A stretch of DNA of 30,702 bases, from NCBI GenBank assembly GCA_024364805.1, contig CM044487.1:119675980-119706681 (forward strand), written 5' to 3'. The stretch comes from Euprymna scolopes. Its lineage: Eukaryota > Mollusca > Cephalopoda > Sepiida > Sepiolidae. Made by a program: the position numbers and the translations under genes. Shown in pieces: positions 22,419 to 30,702 of the stretch. The notes beneath the pieces are model-generated. The model did not search any database, was not told the origin of the DNA, and saw nothing but the letters and a program-made list of their open reading frames with translations. Each line of letters opens with the position of its first letter. Within the stretch, counting starts at the first letter, position 1.

Positions 22419-22464
22419 CCTGCACTGAAGATTCCCGAAAGGATGAAACACTAGTGTCTGTAGG
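22419..22464 (+). ncRNA. Hammerhead ribozyme motif (minimal type I)
   Basis: All core elements of a hammerhead are present in order: CTGAAGA (22425-22431, consensus CUGANGA), GAAA (22445-22448) and UC before the predicted cleavage point after C22458. Stem I pairs CCTGCA (22419-22424) with TGTAGG (22459-22464), six pairs including one G-U. Stem II pairs TCC (22433-22435) with GGA (22441-22443) around CGAAA, with a U-U mismatch at its base. Stem III pairs ACAC (22448-22451) with GTGT (22454-22457) around a two-base loop. Very short stem III hammerheads are known from Penelope-like retroelements, which is the likeliest source. No Penelope protein remnant was found next to it. Confidence 0.65.
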
Positions 22465-24477
22465 TATTTAATTATTATAGTAAAAAAAAAAAAAAAAAGT
22501 ATGGGGTGGGTCTTTTTTATTTATAAATTGAGAAAGGATATTGAATGTAACGTATATTATAATTTAACGTTTTGGGTGACACCTTCATAAAAAACTAGTA
22601 AGATTTGCAGTTTTTCAGAGAGGGAGTGTCCTGTCTACCTTTTTAATATAAGTTTTGTAGTGCAATAAAATTGAAAAAACATTACAATCTAGAAATTGCA
22701 ATTGTTAGTATTTTGCATCATTTTCTAATGAAAATGAAAAATTTTGTATTCAGTGCTTAATATTTCACTTTTCACTGAAATTTAACTAATTTTAAAGTCT
22801 GTATTTTCAAAAATGTCACGGCAATGGTTATCTAATTGTTTTCGATTTACTGTTTTTATAAATAACATTGTATGTGATCCTTCTATTAATGTGGCTGAGT
22901 GGAAGATAATGTAGAATGAACTTTGTGTGTGTGTGGGGGGGGACAGCTGATGGATAACCAATAGTCTACATCTCTTCTACCAGCTTCCCCCTGTGGCACT
23001 GGGATGGTGTCCACTTGTTCGCCACCAGCAATCATCATCACCGTTGTTGATGTTCAATCAATATTTGCCTGGCTCCATGAACCTCAGCCCCGGCAACAGT
23101 GTGGCTCTTATTTGTCATTCGACCCCCCCCCTCCCCGGACCGCAATAGGCAGTATCAAGAGACTACTACATTTAAATGTTTCTGTTAAACATCTTGCATA
23201 TCTTTTTTAGTCTGTTTAGGAGTAGCAATACTACTTGTATCACACCTCTCTTGCTATGTATGTTGTTTTTTGTTTTTTTTTTCCACAATTCTTGTCATGA
23301 TTGCAATTCATCTTTGTGTGTGGATGTTTATGCAGGTGCAAATGACACAACGATTACATAAGATGAGGGCTGTTGAGTTATTTGCACTCATATCCTGAAG
23401 TAAAGCATGAATCACGTTATGGGTGAACGGGATTCTCTAACCTTGATTAGAAACTGATCTTGGAGAAAGAAAGGTTAAATGTAACACCACTGATCACCAG
23501 TACATAGAAAATCTTTCTTTGAAAATCGGATGGATAGGGTCAAGTAGTTTTGTGAAAACTGATAGTGAACGGACATCTTTATTATACAATCAAAGACATA
23601 ATTTAGATTCACCTCAATACATGCACAATTTTCTTTGTTTTAACAAATTCTTTGAATATCATTAAAAAACATTTTTTTGATCTAAAACTGTCATTCCATT
23701 TAGTTTGGCACAAGATCACAATAGAGGAGCACTTATAATAGTATAAAGTATGAGACTACTTTATGACTTAATAACATATATTCATAAATCTTTTGGTACT
23801 TATGCAGAATATGGACTAAAAATCTTAATAGGATTTTCAAGTTAAATTTAATTTTTACAGTATCTTTTTTAGGTGAAAGTATGGAATAGTTACAAAACGA
23901 CCCCTCCCCCCGGCCCCATGATAGGAATGGGTTTCTAAATGCTACTATTTCAGCACGATCTGTATTCTTACTTCATGTAATCTGCATGTGTCTAATATAG
24001 ATTGAACTAACTTCAGTCATGATGGTCTGAGTTTGTGGTAAATTGTTGACAAGTATATAATGGAAAGACTTAAAAATGTGTTCGTCTGCATCAGTCGTTG
24101 GTTACGAAAACACTGCAATCTTTAAAAACCATCAGGCTTCCTGAAATTCCTCTAAACTACACCTGATGCTCCTCTCTCCCATTCCGTACATAAGCACGCA
24201 TGTATATCATGACTCTTGCACTTTTCATTTCTGTGACAACTGTACATTATCCTATCTACTATATACATGCACTTTGAAGGAGTTGTAGTGCATCTCCATA
24301 GAACTGTATGCAATGATTTCATTATTATAATGTAAGAGGGTAAAAATAATTTATAATATGGTTAATATCAACACTTTTCTAATGAAAATTTTACAAGGTC
24401 ACTGTGATATCAAACAAAACAGCAGCTGTAAAAATGAAAAAAAAAGTCTTTCCGAAACCTTGGAAATGAATTGAATG

Positions 24478-24485
<8 letters not shown>
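22465..24485. other. AT-rich DNA without recognisable gene
   Basis: An A17 run at 22482-22498 follows the hammerhead. The block 22970-23160 is richer in G+C and contains a C9 run, but the 68-codon frame there (23004) has no family motif. Confidence 0.4.

Positions 24486-24525
<40 letters not shown>
24486..24525. repeat. (TA)n microsatellite
   Basis: About 20 TA units, the longest dinucleotide run in the window. Confidence 0.95.
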
Positions 24526-24528
<3 letters not shown>

Positions 24529-24921
24529 GTATTGTGTGAGTGTGCATACACATGGGAGTTCATTCCTTGTAGACTCCAAAACGACTGGATTGATTTTGAA
24601 ATTTCCAACAAATATACTTTGTGTTTGGGAGTTTTCTTAGATAGGTTTTGTATATGATTAAAATCTATAATCCAAAACGTTCAATTAAAAAAGGAATAAC
24701 CCAATTTTGACCAAAGTTAACAGCTGAACATCATGAGTGTATTTGCAGTTTTATCATTACACAAGCAGAAGGGCTTGCTGTATAAACAGTAGGTTCTTTG
24801 ATAAAACAGGGGGGGGTGTTAGAAATGAATGTTTGTTTAGAGCATAATTGAACCATGATATTTGATAATTTTTGTTATTTGATTATTTGGACTATTATCC
24901 TCATCTAGTTGTTGTTTACAT

Positions 24922-24957
24922 GACGTTTCGGCAAATTATTCCCCTGGCCTTCGTCAG
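24922..24957 (-). ncRNA. Hammerhead-like motif of Penelope-like element type
   Basis: On the minus strand CTGACGA (24957-24951) is followed by a GGC...GCC stem around a long loop, then GAAACGTC (24929-24922). These are the conserved CUGANGA, GAAA and UC boxes. An extra A sits at the base of stem II, and stem III would be only ACGU, which can pair only between two molecules. Stem I is poor. I consider it a decayed or dimer-type hammerhead end of a Penelope-like element, with clear doubt. Confidence 0.35.
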
Positions 24958-24994
24958 GTTAACCGCGACGGGATAGGAATGTTGAATCCTCCAA

Positions 24995-25194
24995 CTACAT
25001 CCACAGCAATTGCTGCCTTTTACTACTTGTCTCTGCTATTTGGCTAAAATCCACTGTATCTGTTCCTATTTTTATCTCATTGTAAACCCTTATCCATAGA
25101 GGATTGCTATCTGATTTGCTTGAAATTGAAATATGTAATTTTGTGATAAGTCTGGTTGAGTCATACCTTGCTAGAACTTTGACTTGAAATAATG
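24995..25194 (-). other. Unassigned 66-codon open stretch without start codon
   Basis: This minus-strand frame is open between stops and contains LARYDSTRLITKLHISISSK and further on VYNEIKIGTDTVDFSQIAET, a soluble-looking composition unlike the Phe/Lys/Ile-rich chance frames around it. It has no useful ATG and lies just upstream (minus sense) of the hammerhead-like motif. It may be a fragment of the same mobile element; no family was recognised. Confidence 0.25.
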
Positions 25195-25441
25195 TTCAAG
25201 TTTTTTGTTGTTTTTAAAACTAATCTGGCTAAGAGCTCTTAGAAACGAAGGTAGGATGTAGATGGCTTTGTTTTATCAAAGGAAACTTTCTCTCCCTTCC
25301 CCTTATTCACCAATTGGTCTAATTTCTATTTTCTCAAATGATTTCTGATTGAAACATTAACATATTCTGATAAATATGAATGATAGTTCGTTGATCAAAA
25401 TTATTTTCAACTATTTTGATTTTCTGATGAATTTATTTCTA

Positions 25442-25795
25442 CCGAAGTCGTTCAAAGAGTAAAGCCTCCTATAGTATATCAAAGTTGAAGAACTACAAAA
25501 CGGAAGTGATATCATGAAAACAAACGACTTTTTGTGTTTCAGAATTTTTCTACATAGTCACTAGCATTCTCAATGCACTTTGGTCAGGTATTCAATGGCA
25601 TATCTCTGCTTCTGATACACATCCATGATATGGGTTGCTTTCTTAGTCTCACACTGGCAATATCTGAAATTGAGAGATGAAGCTTTCAGTTCATAAATGC
25701 ATAAGTTCTGTCATAACAATGCAATTTGCATTTCTCTCTGATTCATTCAGGTGGAATTAGAAAAATAGGAGGCATTACTTTTGGAATGCTCCACA
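25442..25795 (-). mobile_element. Internally deleted mariner-like element
   Basis: TA dinucleotides flank both ends (25440-25441 and 25796-25797). The left end CCGAAGTCGTTCAAAGAGTA and the inverse of the right end TGTGGAGCATTCCAAAAGTA run on into the same AAGCCTCCTAT / ATGCCTCCTAT block, giving about 28-bp worn terminal inverted repeats. On the minus strand 25590-25539 reads CIENASDYVEKF and a stop, which fits the C-terminus of mariner transposases (Ci.n.GdYVEK). Only 354 bp remain of an element normally about 1.3 kb, so the DD34D catalytic part is lost. Confidence 0.7.
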
Positions 25796-25882
25796 TATTA
25801 TCACTAACACATCAAAGGAAATCATCCTTACAAGCTTTTTTATATTGTCCCCCTTCCCAGTTAGGAAATTGTTGCCATTGAC

Positions 25883-25932
25883 CAAGGCTGTCTGAAGGTA
25901 CTGGCTTCCTAACCAGAAATGCACCAAACATT
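25883..25932 (-). repeat. 50-bp dispersed repeat, copy B (inverse of copy A)
   Basis: The minus strand matches 19251-19300 at 44 of 50 bases. The copy lies just beyond the mariner-like element; the similarity fades on both sides. Confidence 0.7.
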
Positions 25933-26385
25933 ACAAATGACTGGGGACGACTTGTGAATGTAATACTCCTTTGACACTTCATCCTTTGCCGGAAGTTAGT
26001 TCAACCCACCTAGGGTGAATGCCGTACAACATTGGCCAGTAACATTGACGAATAGTTAAGTTTCTGAACCTAACAACTAGGAATAAATTAAATTCTTGTG
26101 ACTTGGCCATTTGTATGTAAACTTTTTTTTTTGCACAGGTTCATCAGCTTTTTGATAAAAATCCTGCATATTTATTAATATTTCAAGAGAGCCAAATAGC
26201 CAAATATAAAATGTTTTGAATGAAACAGATTTTACCAGATAATCTTAAGATCTTTCCATCTCTACCAAATGGTGACAATAATAAGGGAATAATTACCAAA
26301 GTACATCTTTCATAAAATCAGATTGTGATGCCACATAATTTTGTACTATAAAATAGTGTTTATACAGATTTTTTTCATGTGACTT

Positions 26386-26764
26386 TTAATAAGTGTATAA
26401 ACTGAATCCAGAACATGTATTTTGTATTGCTGTATTACTAGTTCTTTCTTTTTTAACGCGAGTGCCAAGACTCGCATCCCGCTCTGTAAAAATTTTTTCT
26501 AATGTATATAAAGGCTTAAAATTTTTATCAAATTGTTTTTTAAATTCTTTCATTTTTCTATTATCTTGTTTTAAAATTTTTATCTGGTTAAAAAATACTT
26601 TGATCAAAATTGAGAAATCGAAGATCAGAGGAAATAGAGTAGGGTGGGAGGAATCAAATAGTAAGATTAGAAATTGCAGTTTTTTGAACAGTGACATTTT
26701 TTGTATTTTGTTGACTCTTTATTTTAAACTGCTATTTTTAGGCATGTTCCAGCTTTTTGACTAA
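26386..26764. other. Overlapping unassigned frames (123 codons plus, 103 codons minus)
   Basis: The plus frame (26393-26764) would give a hydrophobic Phe/Leu/Ile-rich peptide; the minus frame (26697-26386) a lysine-rich one with MKEFKKQFDKNFKPLYTLEK. They are among the longest frames in the window outside the N gap. Neither shows a known domain, splice context or start context I can defend. An 18-nt G+C-rich hairpin, GCGAGT-GCCAAG-ACTCGC, lies inside at 26458-26475. Confidence 0.2.
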
Positions 26765-28223
26765 AAAAAATCATTTTTATGTCAAAGAATAAAAACGAAT
26801 TTTTCTGTGAAGACTGGAATTTAACATTTTTCCCCTCCTATAAAAAAAATGTCAATCTGAAGCAAACCTTTTTAAACAAATTTCACAGCAAATTATAAAT
26901 ATTAAAAGATTAATGTAAATCGACAAAAACTTGTTTTGATACAGCATCTGTGTCAAGTTATGTAAAATATCATTTTCTTAGTTCCTGATTATTTAAAGTA
27001 TTTATAGTATGGTGACGATATAAAATCATTAAAATTATGGCATTCAACCTATTTGTTTAAATCCTTATAACAGCTTGCATAAACAGCTGATAGTTATAAT
27101 CTATAACTGCATTGTTGATTTGATTTGTCATTTTTTTTCGATTTTTGTATTTTTACAATCGCTACATGGACTAAATGAGGAACATTTTATATTTCAAATA
27201 CGGGTGTTTAAGCTTAAAATATATTTGAGTGAATAAACAATTTACATATAACTATCATAAAACTGAGTTAATCAACATCTGTTTCTCTAAGACTTTTTTT
27301 TCTATATCAGAATATATGCTAAAATATTTTCCAGTTTTGGGATTGAATAATGTTTGAAAATTTTTATTTTAATTATTATAATTAGTCACAATTTGTAATT
27401 AACTAACCAAATAATCAATCACTACATTTTTATCATTTGCTCTTTTAATTTTTTAATTTTTTTTTACCCCTTCCCAATATTATTTTATATGGTAGCTATC
27501 ACTCTCACATGCACACGAATATATATGTTTAACAATTGAACATGATACATACAAAATATAAGATTAGAATCGTCAATTATAAACAAAAGGGAGTATCAGC
27601 AGAGTAGTAATACCATTTGACCTGGAAGGATAGCAAACGGAAAAATACTAATTTAGTTTTAATATTTAACTGACTTTATAAACTCACTTTTTTCTTTAGG
27701 TTCTTTGAACGACTGTTCTCAACTTTGAATATTATTCGCACGTTTTGGTCGGTGTAACCTCCAACTTCAAATGCATTTTGTTGAACTTTGGGTGAATCTG
27801 CACAGAATTTCAAATGCAATCCTTTATTTAATTCACATGCTAGCATGCTCTCCTTTAACTATGCCTGGTAATTCGCAATTGTATTTTTGGGTTGCCTGCA
27901 CTGAGGATTGAAGCTCCAATCTTTAGGAATGTAACTTTTACAATTAAATTTCACCAAGTACTCTATTTGCTATGCCACGAATCCTTGTGAATTACTTAGG
28001 ACTTCTATCTACCTAGTCATGGCTGATGGAATGAGAGCATGCTACGCTTGTGGATTAAATGAAGGATGCTGTTAGAAGTTCTGTAAAAATTCCGAAGTGT
28101 GACAATATATATCTGAGAATGGTTAGTTATGTTGACTGAAACGTGCAAATAATACAAGATGAGAACAGTAGTCTAAAGAATTCAAATAATCAATTCTCAT
28201 CTCAAAAATTCAGAACTGTAATA
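26765..28223. other. AT-rich DNA without recognisable gene
   Basis: No gene motif was recognised. A 12-nt sequence TAGCATGCTCTC (27841-27852) recurs in inverse orientation at 28033-28044, the first overlapping the perfect palindrome CATGCTAGCATG (27837-27848). Confidence 0.4.
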
Positions 28224-28433
28224 TGATAGAACCCCAGGATACGATGGCCTAAGGATATGGTTTTCAAGTTACAATATGGAATATGATATTTTTCTTATGG
28301 AATATGTTTTTCTGGCCCCTGGTTACATTTGTCCTGCCTTACAGTGTTATGTTATTTCATTGTATACATGTGTATTATATACTGTACTATATTTAGTTAC
28401 TAATTTTTTATGTCGTATTCCGAGGTTCTACTG
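28224..28433. mobile_element. MITE of pogo/Tigger-like type
   Basis: The right end, read inward, is CAGTAGAACCTCGGAATACG, the recognisable terminal repeat form of pogo/Tigger-like elements. The left end TGATAGAACCCCAGGATACG matches it at 14 of 20 bases. TA target duplications are at 28222-28223 and 28434-28435. The 210-bp body is AT-rich with no transposase, so this is a short non-autonomous copy. Confidence 0.7.
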
Positions 28434-28725
28434 TATCACTTTTTCTGATTTAAAAAATACTAAATAAATAAAAAGTCGCTCAATTGGCCAGTTTTTTTTT
28501 TAGTTTTATTTATTTATTTTTTTGCTAATTTGTATACAAATTTTAACTTTAATAAAAAAAAAAAATTAATTTTAAAAGATCTAAGGACTTATTGCAACAC
28601 CGAACGAACAAGTTCTTGTTTGATGATTGCATCATCTTGTGCTATCTCCATTTAGGAGTCCATCCCAGGCCATTGCATTTTTGCCAAGTGGTTTATAAAG
28701 ACTGTTTCGAGTTGAGGCATATTGA
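28434..28725. other. AT-rich DNA, no gene seen
   Basis: Contains a short (TTTA)n-like stretch around 28500-28525 and an A11 run near 28554. Confidence 0.4.
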
Positions 28726-28743
28726 GGGTAGGGTAGGGTAGGG
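28726..28743 (+). repeat. GGGTA tandem repeat, canonical G-quadruplex motif
   Basis: The tract is GGGTAGGGTAGGGTAGGG: four G3 runs with uniform TA loops. This meets the standard G-quadruplex pattern and resembles a telomere-type repeat lacking one T. It lies alone in AT-rich DNA. Confidence 0.85.
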
Positions 28744-29134
28744 TGTGCAAGTGTGATGTTTTAAAACCATCTTGACCCACGTATTTAAATTAATAAAATG
28801 GTTACAAATGTTATGAAAGGAGTAATTAAACAAGTTGCTTTTGATATATATGAAACTCCTGTCTTTAAAAACAAGTTACATTTTTATTTTTATAATCAGA
28901 CAATTTCTTTGTGAAACGATCTGTAATACATGTGTTGTATTTATGAAATGTACATTGAATAATGATTAGTAATTAAAAGTTTGAGATGAAAAGCGGTCAC
29001 AAAATTAAAATAGTTACACATTTTATTCTATTACATAAGCATGTTATCATGCAGTAGTAAATAAAAAAGTTAGACGTAGCTTTTTTTCTAGTTGAAACAA
29101 TGCATTTATTCCTGGTACTTTCCAAAACAACACA
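28744..29134. other. AT-rich DNA without recognisable gene
   Basis: Nothing recognised on either strand. Confidence 0.4.
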
Positions 29135-29440
29135 TTGCATCTTGTTTTAAGTCTCTTAGTTCATCTCATCTGCCCTTTAGTTAACAAAACCCTGCCGTCT
29201 CGACATAGCCCTAAGTCTCTCATGCCACCACGTGGCCACACCTCCATCTTACACCGGCATGCTTTGCTGATCCTCTCACCACGTTTTTTTCTTTCCCTTC
29301 TCTTCCTTCGCTGTGACCTCACATCATGCATCAGCTTGGTCATGTGCATATGTGTCATGAGGCTGCTGCTGCTGCTAACACGCATTACCAGCTGTGTTAT
29401 ACCTGTAGATATTACTGATATAGCTAATCTGAGAATTTAG
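29135..29440 (-). other. G+C-richer block with basic frame; possible LINE C-terminal scrap
   Basis: Composition changes sharply to near 50% G+C. The minus frame (29385-29161) reads MTKLMHDVRSQRRKRRERKK and later GGMRDLGLCRDGRVLL. This faintly resembles the end of RTE-type LINE proteins ('tk.vl....grRrrGRPkkrW.D....Dm...gl..e.a.DR..W'), but the GRPK.RW core is not intact. A (GCT)4 run is at about 29362-29374. A host exon is possible but I see no splice or homology evidence. Confidence 0.25.
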
Positions 29441-29829
29441 CAAAAATTTTATTTACTTCGAGACGATACTCAATTTTTATTAATCTTTTGCTTTCCTTGT
29501 TTCTATCATTGATCTAATACTGTAACTAGCAATGTATTTTCTGTCACAACATGCGTAACTTTTGGGTGGTTGCATTTTAATTTTTTTTTTTTTTTTTTTA
29601 ATTCGCTCCAAACAAGGTACATTGTTACTGAAAGGTAAGGGCCTACTATGAATTTGGAGCCATATCCATAGCAGCATCTAAAGTAGTTGTGCAGCGAGAT
29701 TTTCATTCACATTACAATTAAATTTCTACATATCACCATAAGAAGAGAATTCTAGAAGCTAGCAGTTCAAGCAGTTTAGAGTTTAAAAAAAAAAACAAAA
29801 AAAAAAACACTTCTAGTATTTGGGGTCCT
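29441..29829. other. No recognisable gene; T19 run
   Basis: A T19 run (29581-29599) and A-rich runs (29784-29807) stand out. The short minus frames at 29480-29706 have no motif. Confidence 0.45.
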
Positions 29830-30560
29830 CAACAGTTAGGAGGTAATAGAAAGTTCATTAGAGCACATGACATTGAAGTACTTGTAAAACAGATGTGGTT
29901 GGAGTTTGGTAGACAGTGTGAAGCCCATTACTTTCTTTTTAACCTTATCTAAGAGGGAAAGACAAGTGACTTGTACATCAGTCCAGATGTGACAGCAATA
30001 TTCCATGCTTTGTAAAGATATTAGATACTGCCAGGTGTAAGAAGTTTTCTAGCACAGTAGATGGAGCTCACTTTCCTTGCAGTATCCTCTATCTTGTTAA
30101 TGCTAGGCTGAGCAGTTTCAATGAATTCTAATAGGGTGCTATCAGTTATGGGAATTCATGGTTGAAAGACTACTTATAATTATTAAAGGAAAGGAGCTTT
30201 ATCTTAGTACCATTAAATGTTACCATCCATTTGTTGCCCATTCAACTACAAATTGAGAGTCATTTTTAAATATTTAGCCATTACCTGCAGTCGTTTTGAG
30301 AATGTGGTGTCATCAGCAAATATATCCACCTCAAACACATTTGTATCAGGGAAGTCATTTATGAATATCGGGAATATAAAGGTGTAAGGATGGCAAGATG
30401 CATGTCCTCCTAGGCATTAGGTTTATGTTCATAGATAAACTGTCATTACTTCAAGTGGTTTTCTGGGATGATGATACATATATCTAAGCAAGGAAGCCTG
30501 ATGTTGCCCAGGATTGAATGATCAAATTTTTCAGACTCCCATATTTTAATTTTCTTCAAA
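29830..30560 (-). mobile_element. Jockey/CR1-like LINE reverse transcriptase, decayed
   Basis: On the minus strand FIFPIFINDFPDTNVFEVDI runs directly into FADDTTF (about 30370-30308), the 'lFliFINDLPd......iFADDTT' catalytic signature with both aspartates kept. Then WMVTFNGTKIKLLSFNNY (about 30235-30180) fits 'W.v.FN..KTKLLSfn'. TDSTLLEFIETAQPSINKIE (about 30150-30090) and the YLYKAWNI region (about 30020) follow in order. Stops and frame changes interrupt it, so it is inactive. It aligns at DNA level with 1-240, in the same orientation. Confidence 0.8.
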
Positions 30561-30573
30561 ATCTGAAATCGAC

Positions 30574-30601
30574 TTTTTTTTTTTTTTTTTTTTTTTCCCC
30601 C
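30574..30601. repeat. T23 run followed by C5
   Basis: A long T run passing into a short C run; the remaining bases to the window end show no recognisable feature. Confidence 0.9.
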
Positions 30602-30702
30602 AATCAAATCACCTGATTGCCTGCTCTAGTTGTGGACTCATCACGATACACTGGGAGAAAACTTCACATGCCTCCCCACAGTTACTTAATCCACAATATA
30701 TT

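Noticed and set aside
23004-23361. Short plus frames in the G+C-richer block as a gene
   Set aside because: No domain, splice or start evidence, and the second is interrupted by T runs.
25422-25455. CTGATGA followed by GAAGTCG as a hammerhead
   Set aside because: The GAAA box is not intact, stems do not pair, and the position overlaps the mariner-like end.
1-30702. CRISPR array, bacterial operon or riboswitch
   Set aside because: No regularly spaced repeats or bacterial signals; composition and elements are animal-type.

Overview
This window looks like non-coding, repeat-rich DNA from an invertebrate animal, most likely a lophotrochozoan such as a mollusc. The composition (very AT-rich), the many long T runs and TA/CA microsatellites, and the mix of decayed LINEs, Helitrons and mariner-type elements suggest a cephalopod-like genome. 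That placement is inference; nothing in the sequence fixes the species. I found no convincing host exon, no complete protein gene, no rRNA and no canonical tRNA gene. Almost all open frames are short chance frames or fragments of transposable-element proteins. One assembly gap of 207 N lies at 11035-11241.

Layout. 1-360: tail of a LINE reverse transcriptase (RT), minus strand. 1540-2340: decayed LINE RT, plus strand. 2850-3980: CR1/Jockey-like LINE RT and C-terminus, minus strand, with a long T run (a possible poly(A) tail) beyond its 3' side. 4430-5640: fossil Gypsy-type integrase, minus strand. 5640-8400: AT-rich DNA with one compound microsatellite. 8528-8664: a 37-bp near-perfect inverted repeat. 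8753-9735: two abutting LINE fragments, plus strand, the second carrying a restriction-like-endonuclease C-terminus. 13196 and 13790-14010: mariner-like end and a LINE scrap. 15050-15686 and 21754-22299: two non-autonomous Helitrons, each with a tRNA-like internal promoter module. 22419-22464: a hammerhead-ribozyme fold. 24922-24957: a hammerhead-like motif of Penelope-like type. 25442-25795: internally deleted mariner-like element. 28224-28433: pogo/Tigger-like MITE. 28726-28743: G-quadruplex motif. 29830-30560: Jockey/CR1-like LINE RT, minus strand, related to the copy at the window start.

No genes work together here as an operon or pathway. The window records successive insertions of retroelements (APE-type LINEs, an RLE-type LINE, possibly Penelope-like elements, a Gypsy relic) and DNA transposons (Helitron, mariner, pogo-type). 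The most interesting points are the tRNA-like modules inside both Helitrons, the hammerhead fold, two repeat families present twice in the window without an assigned identity, and the strong plus-strand bias of long T runs.
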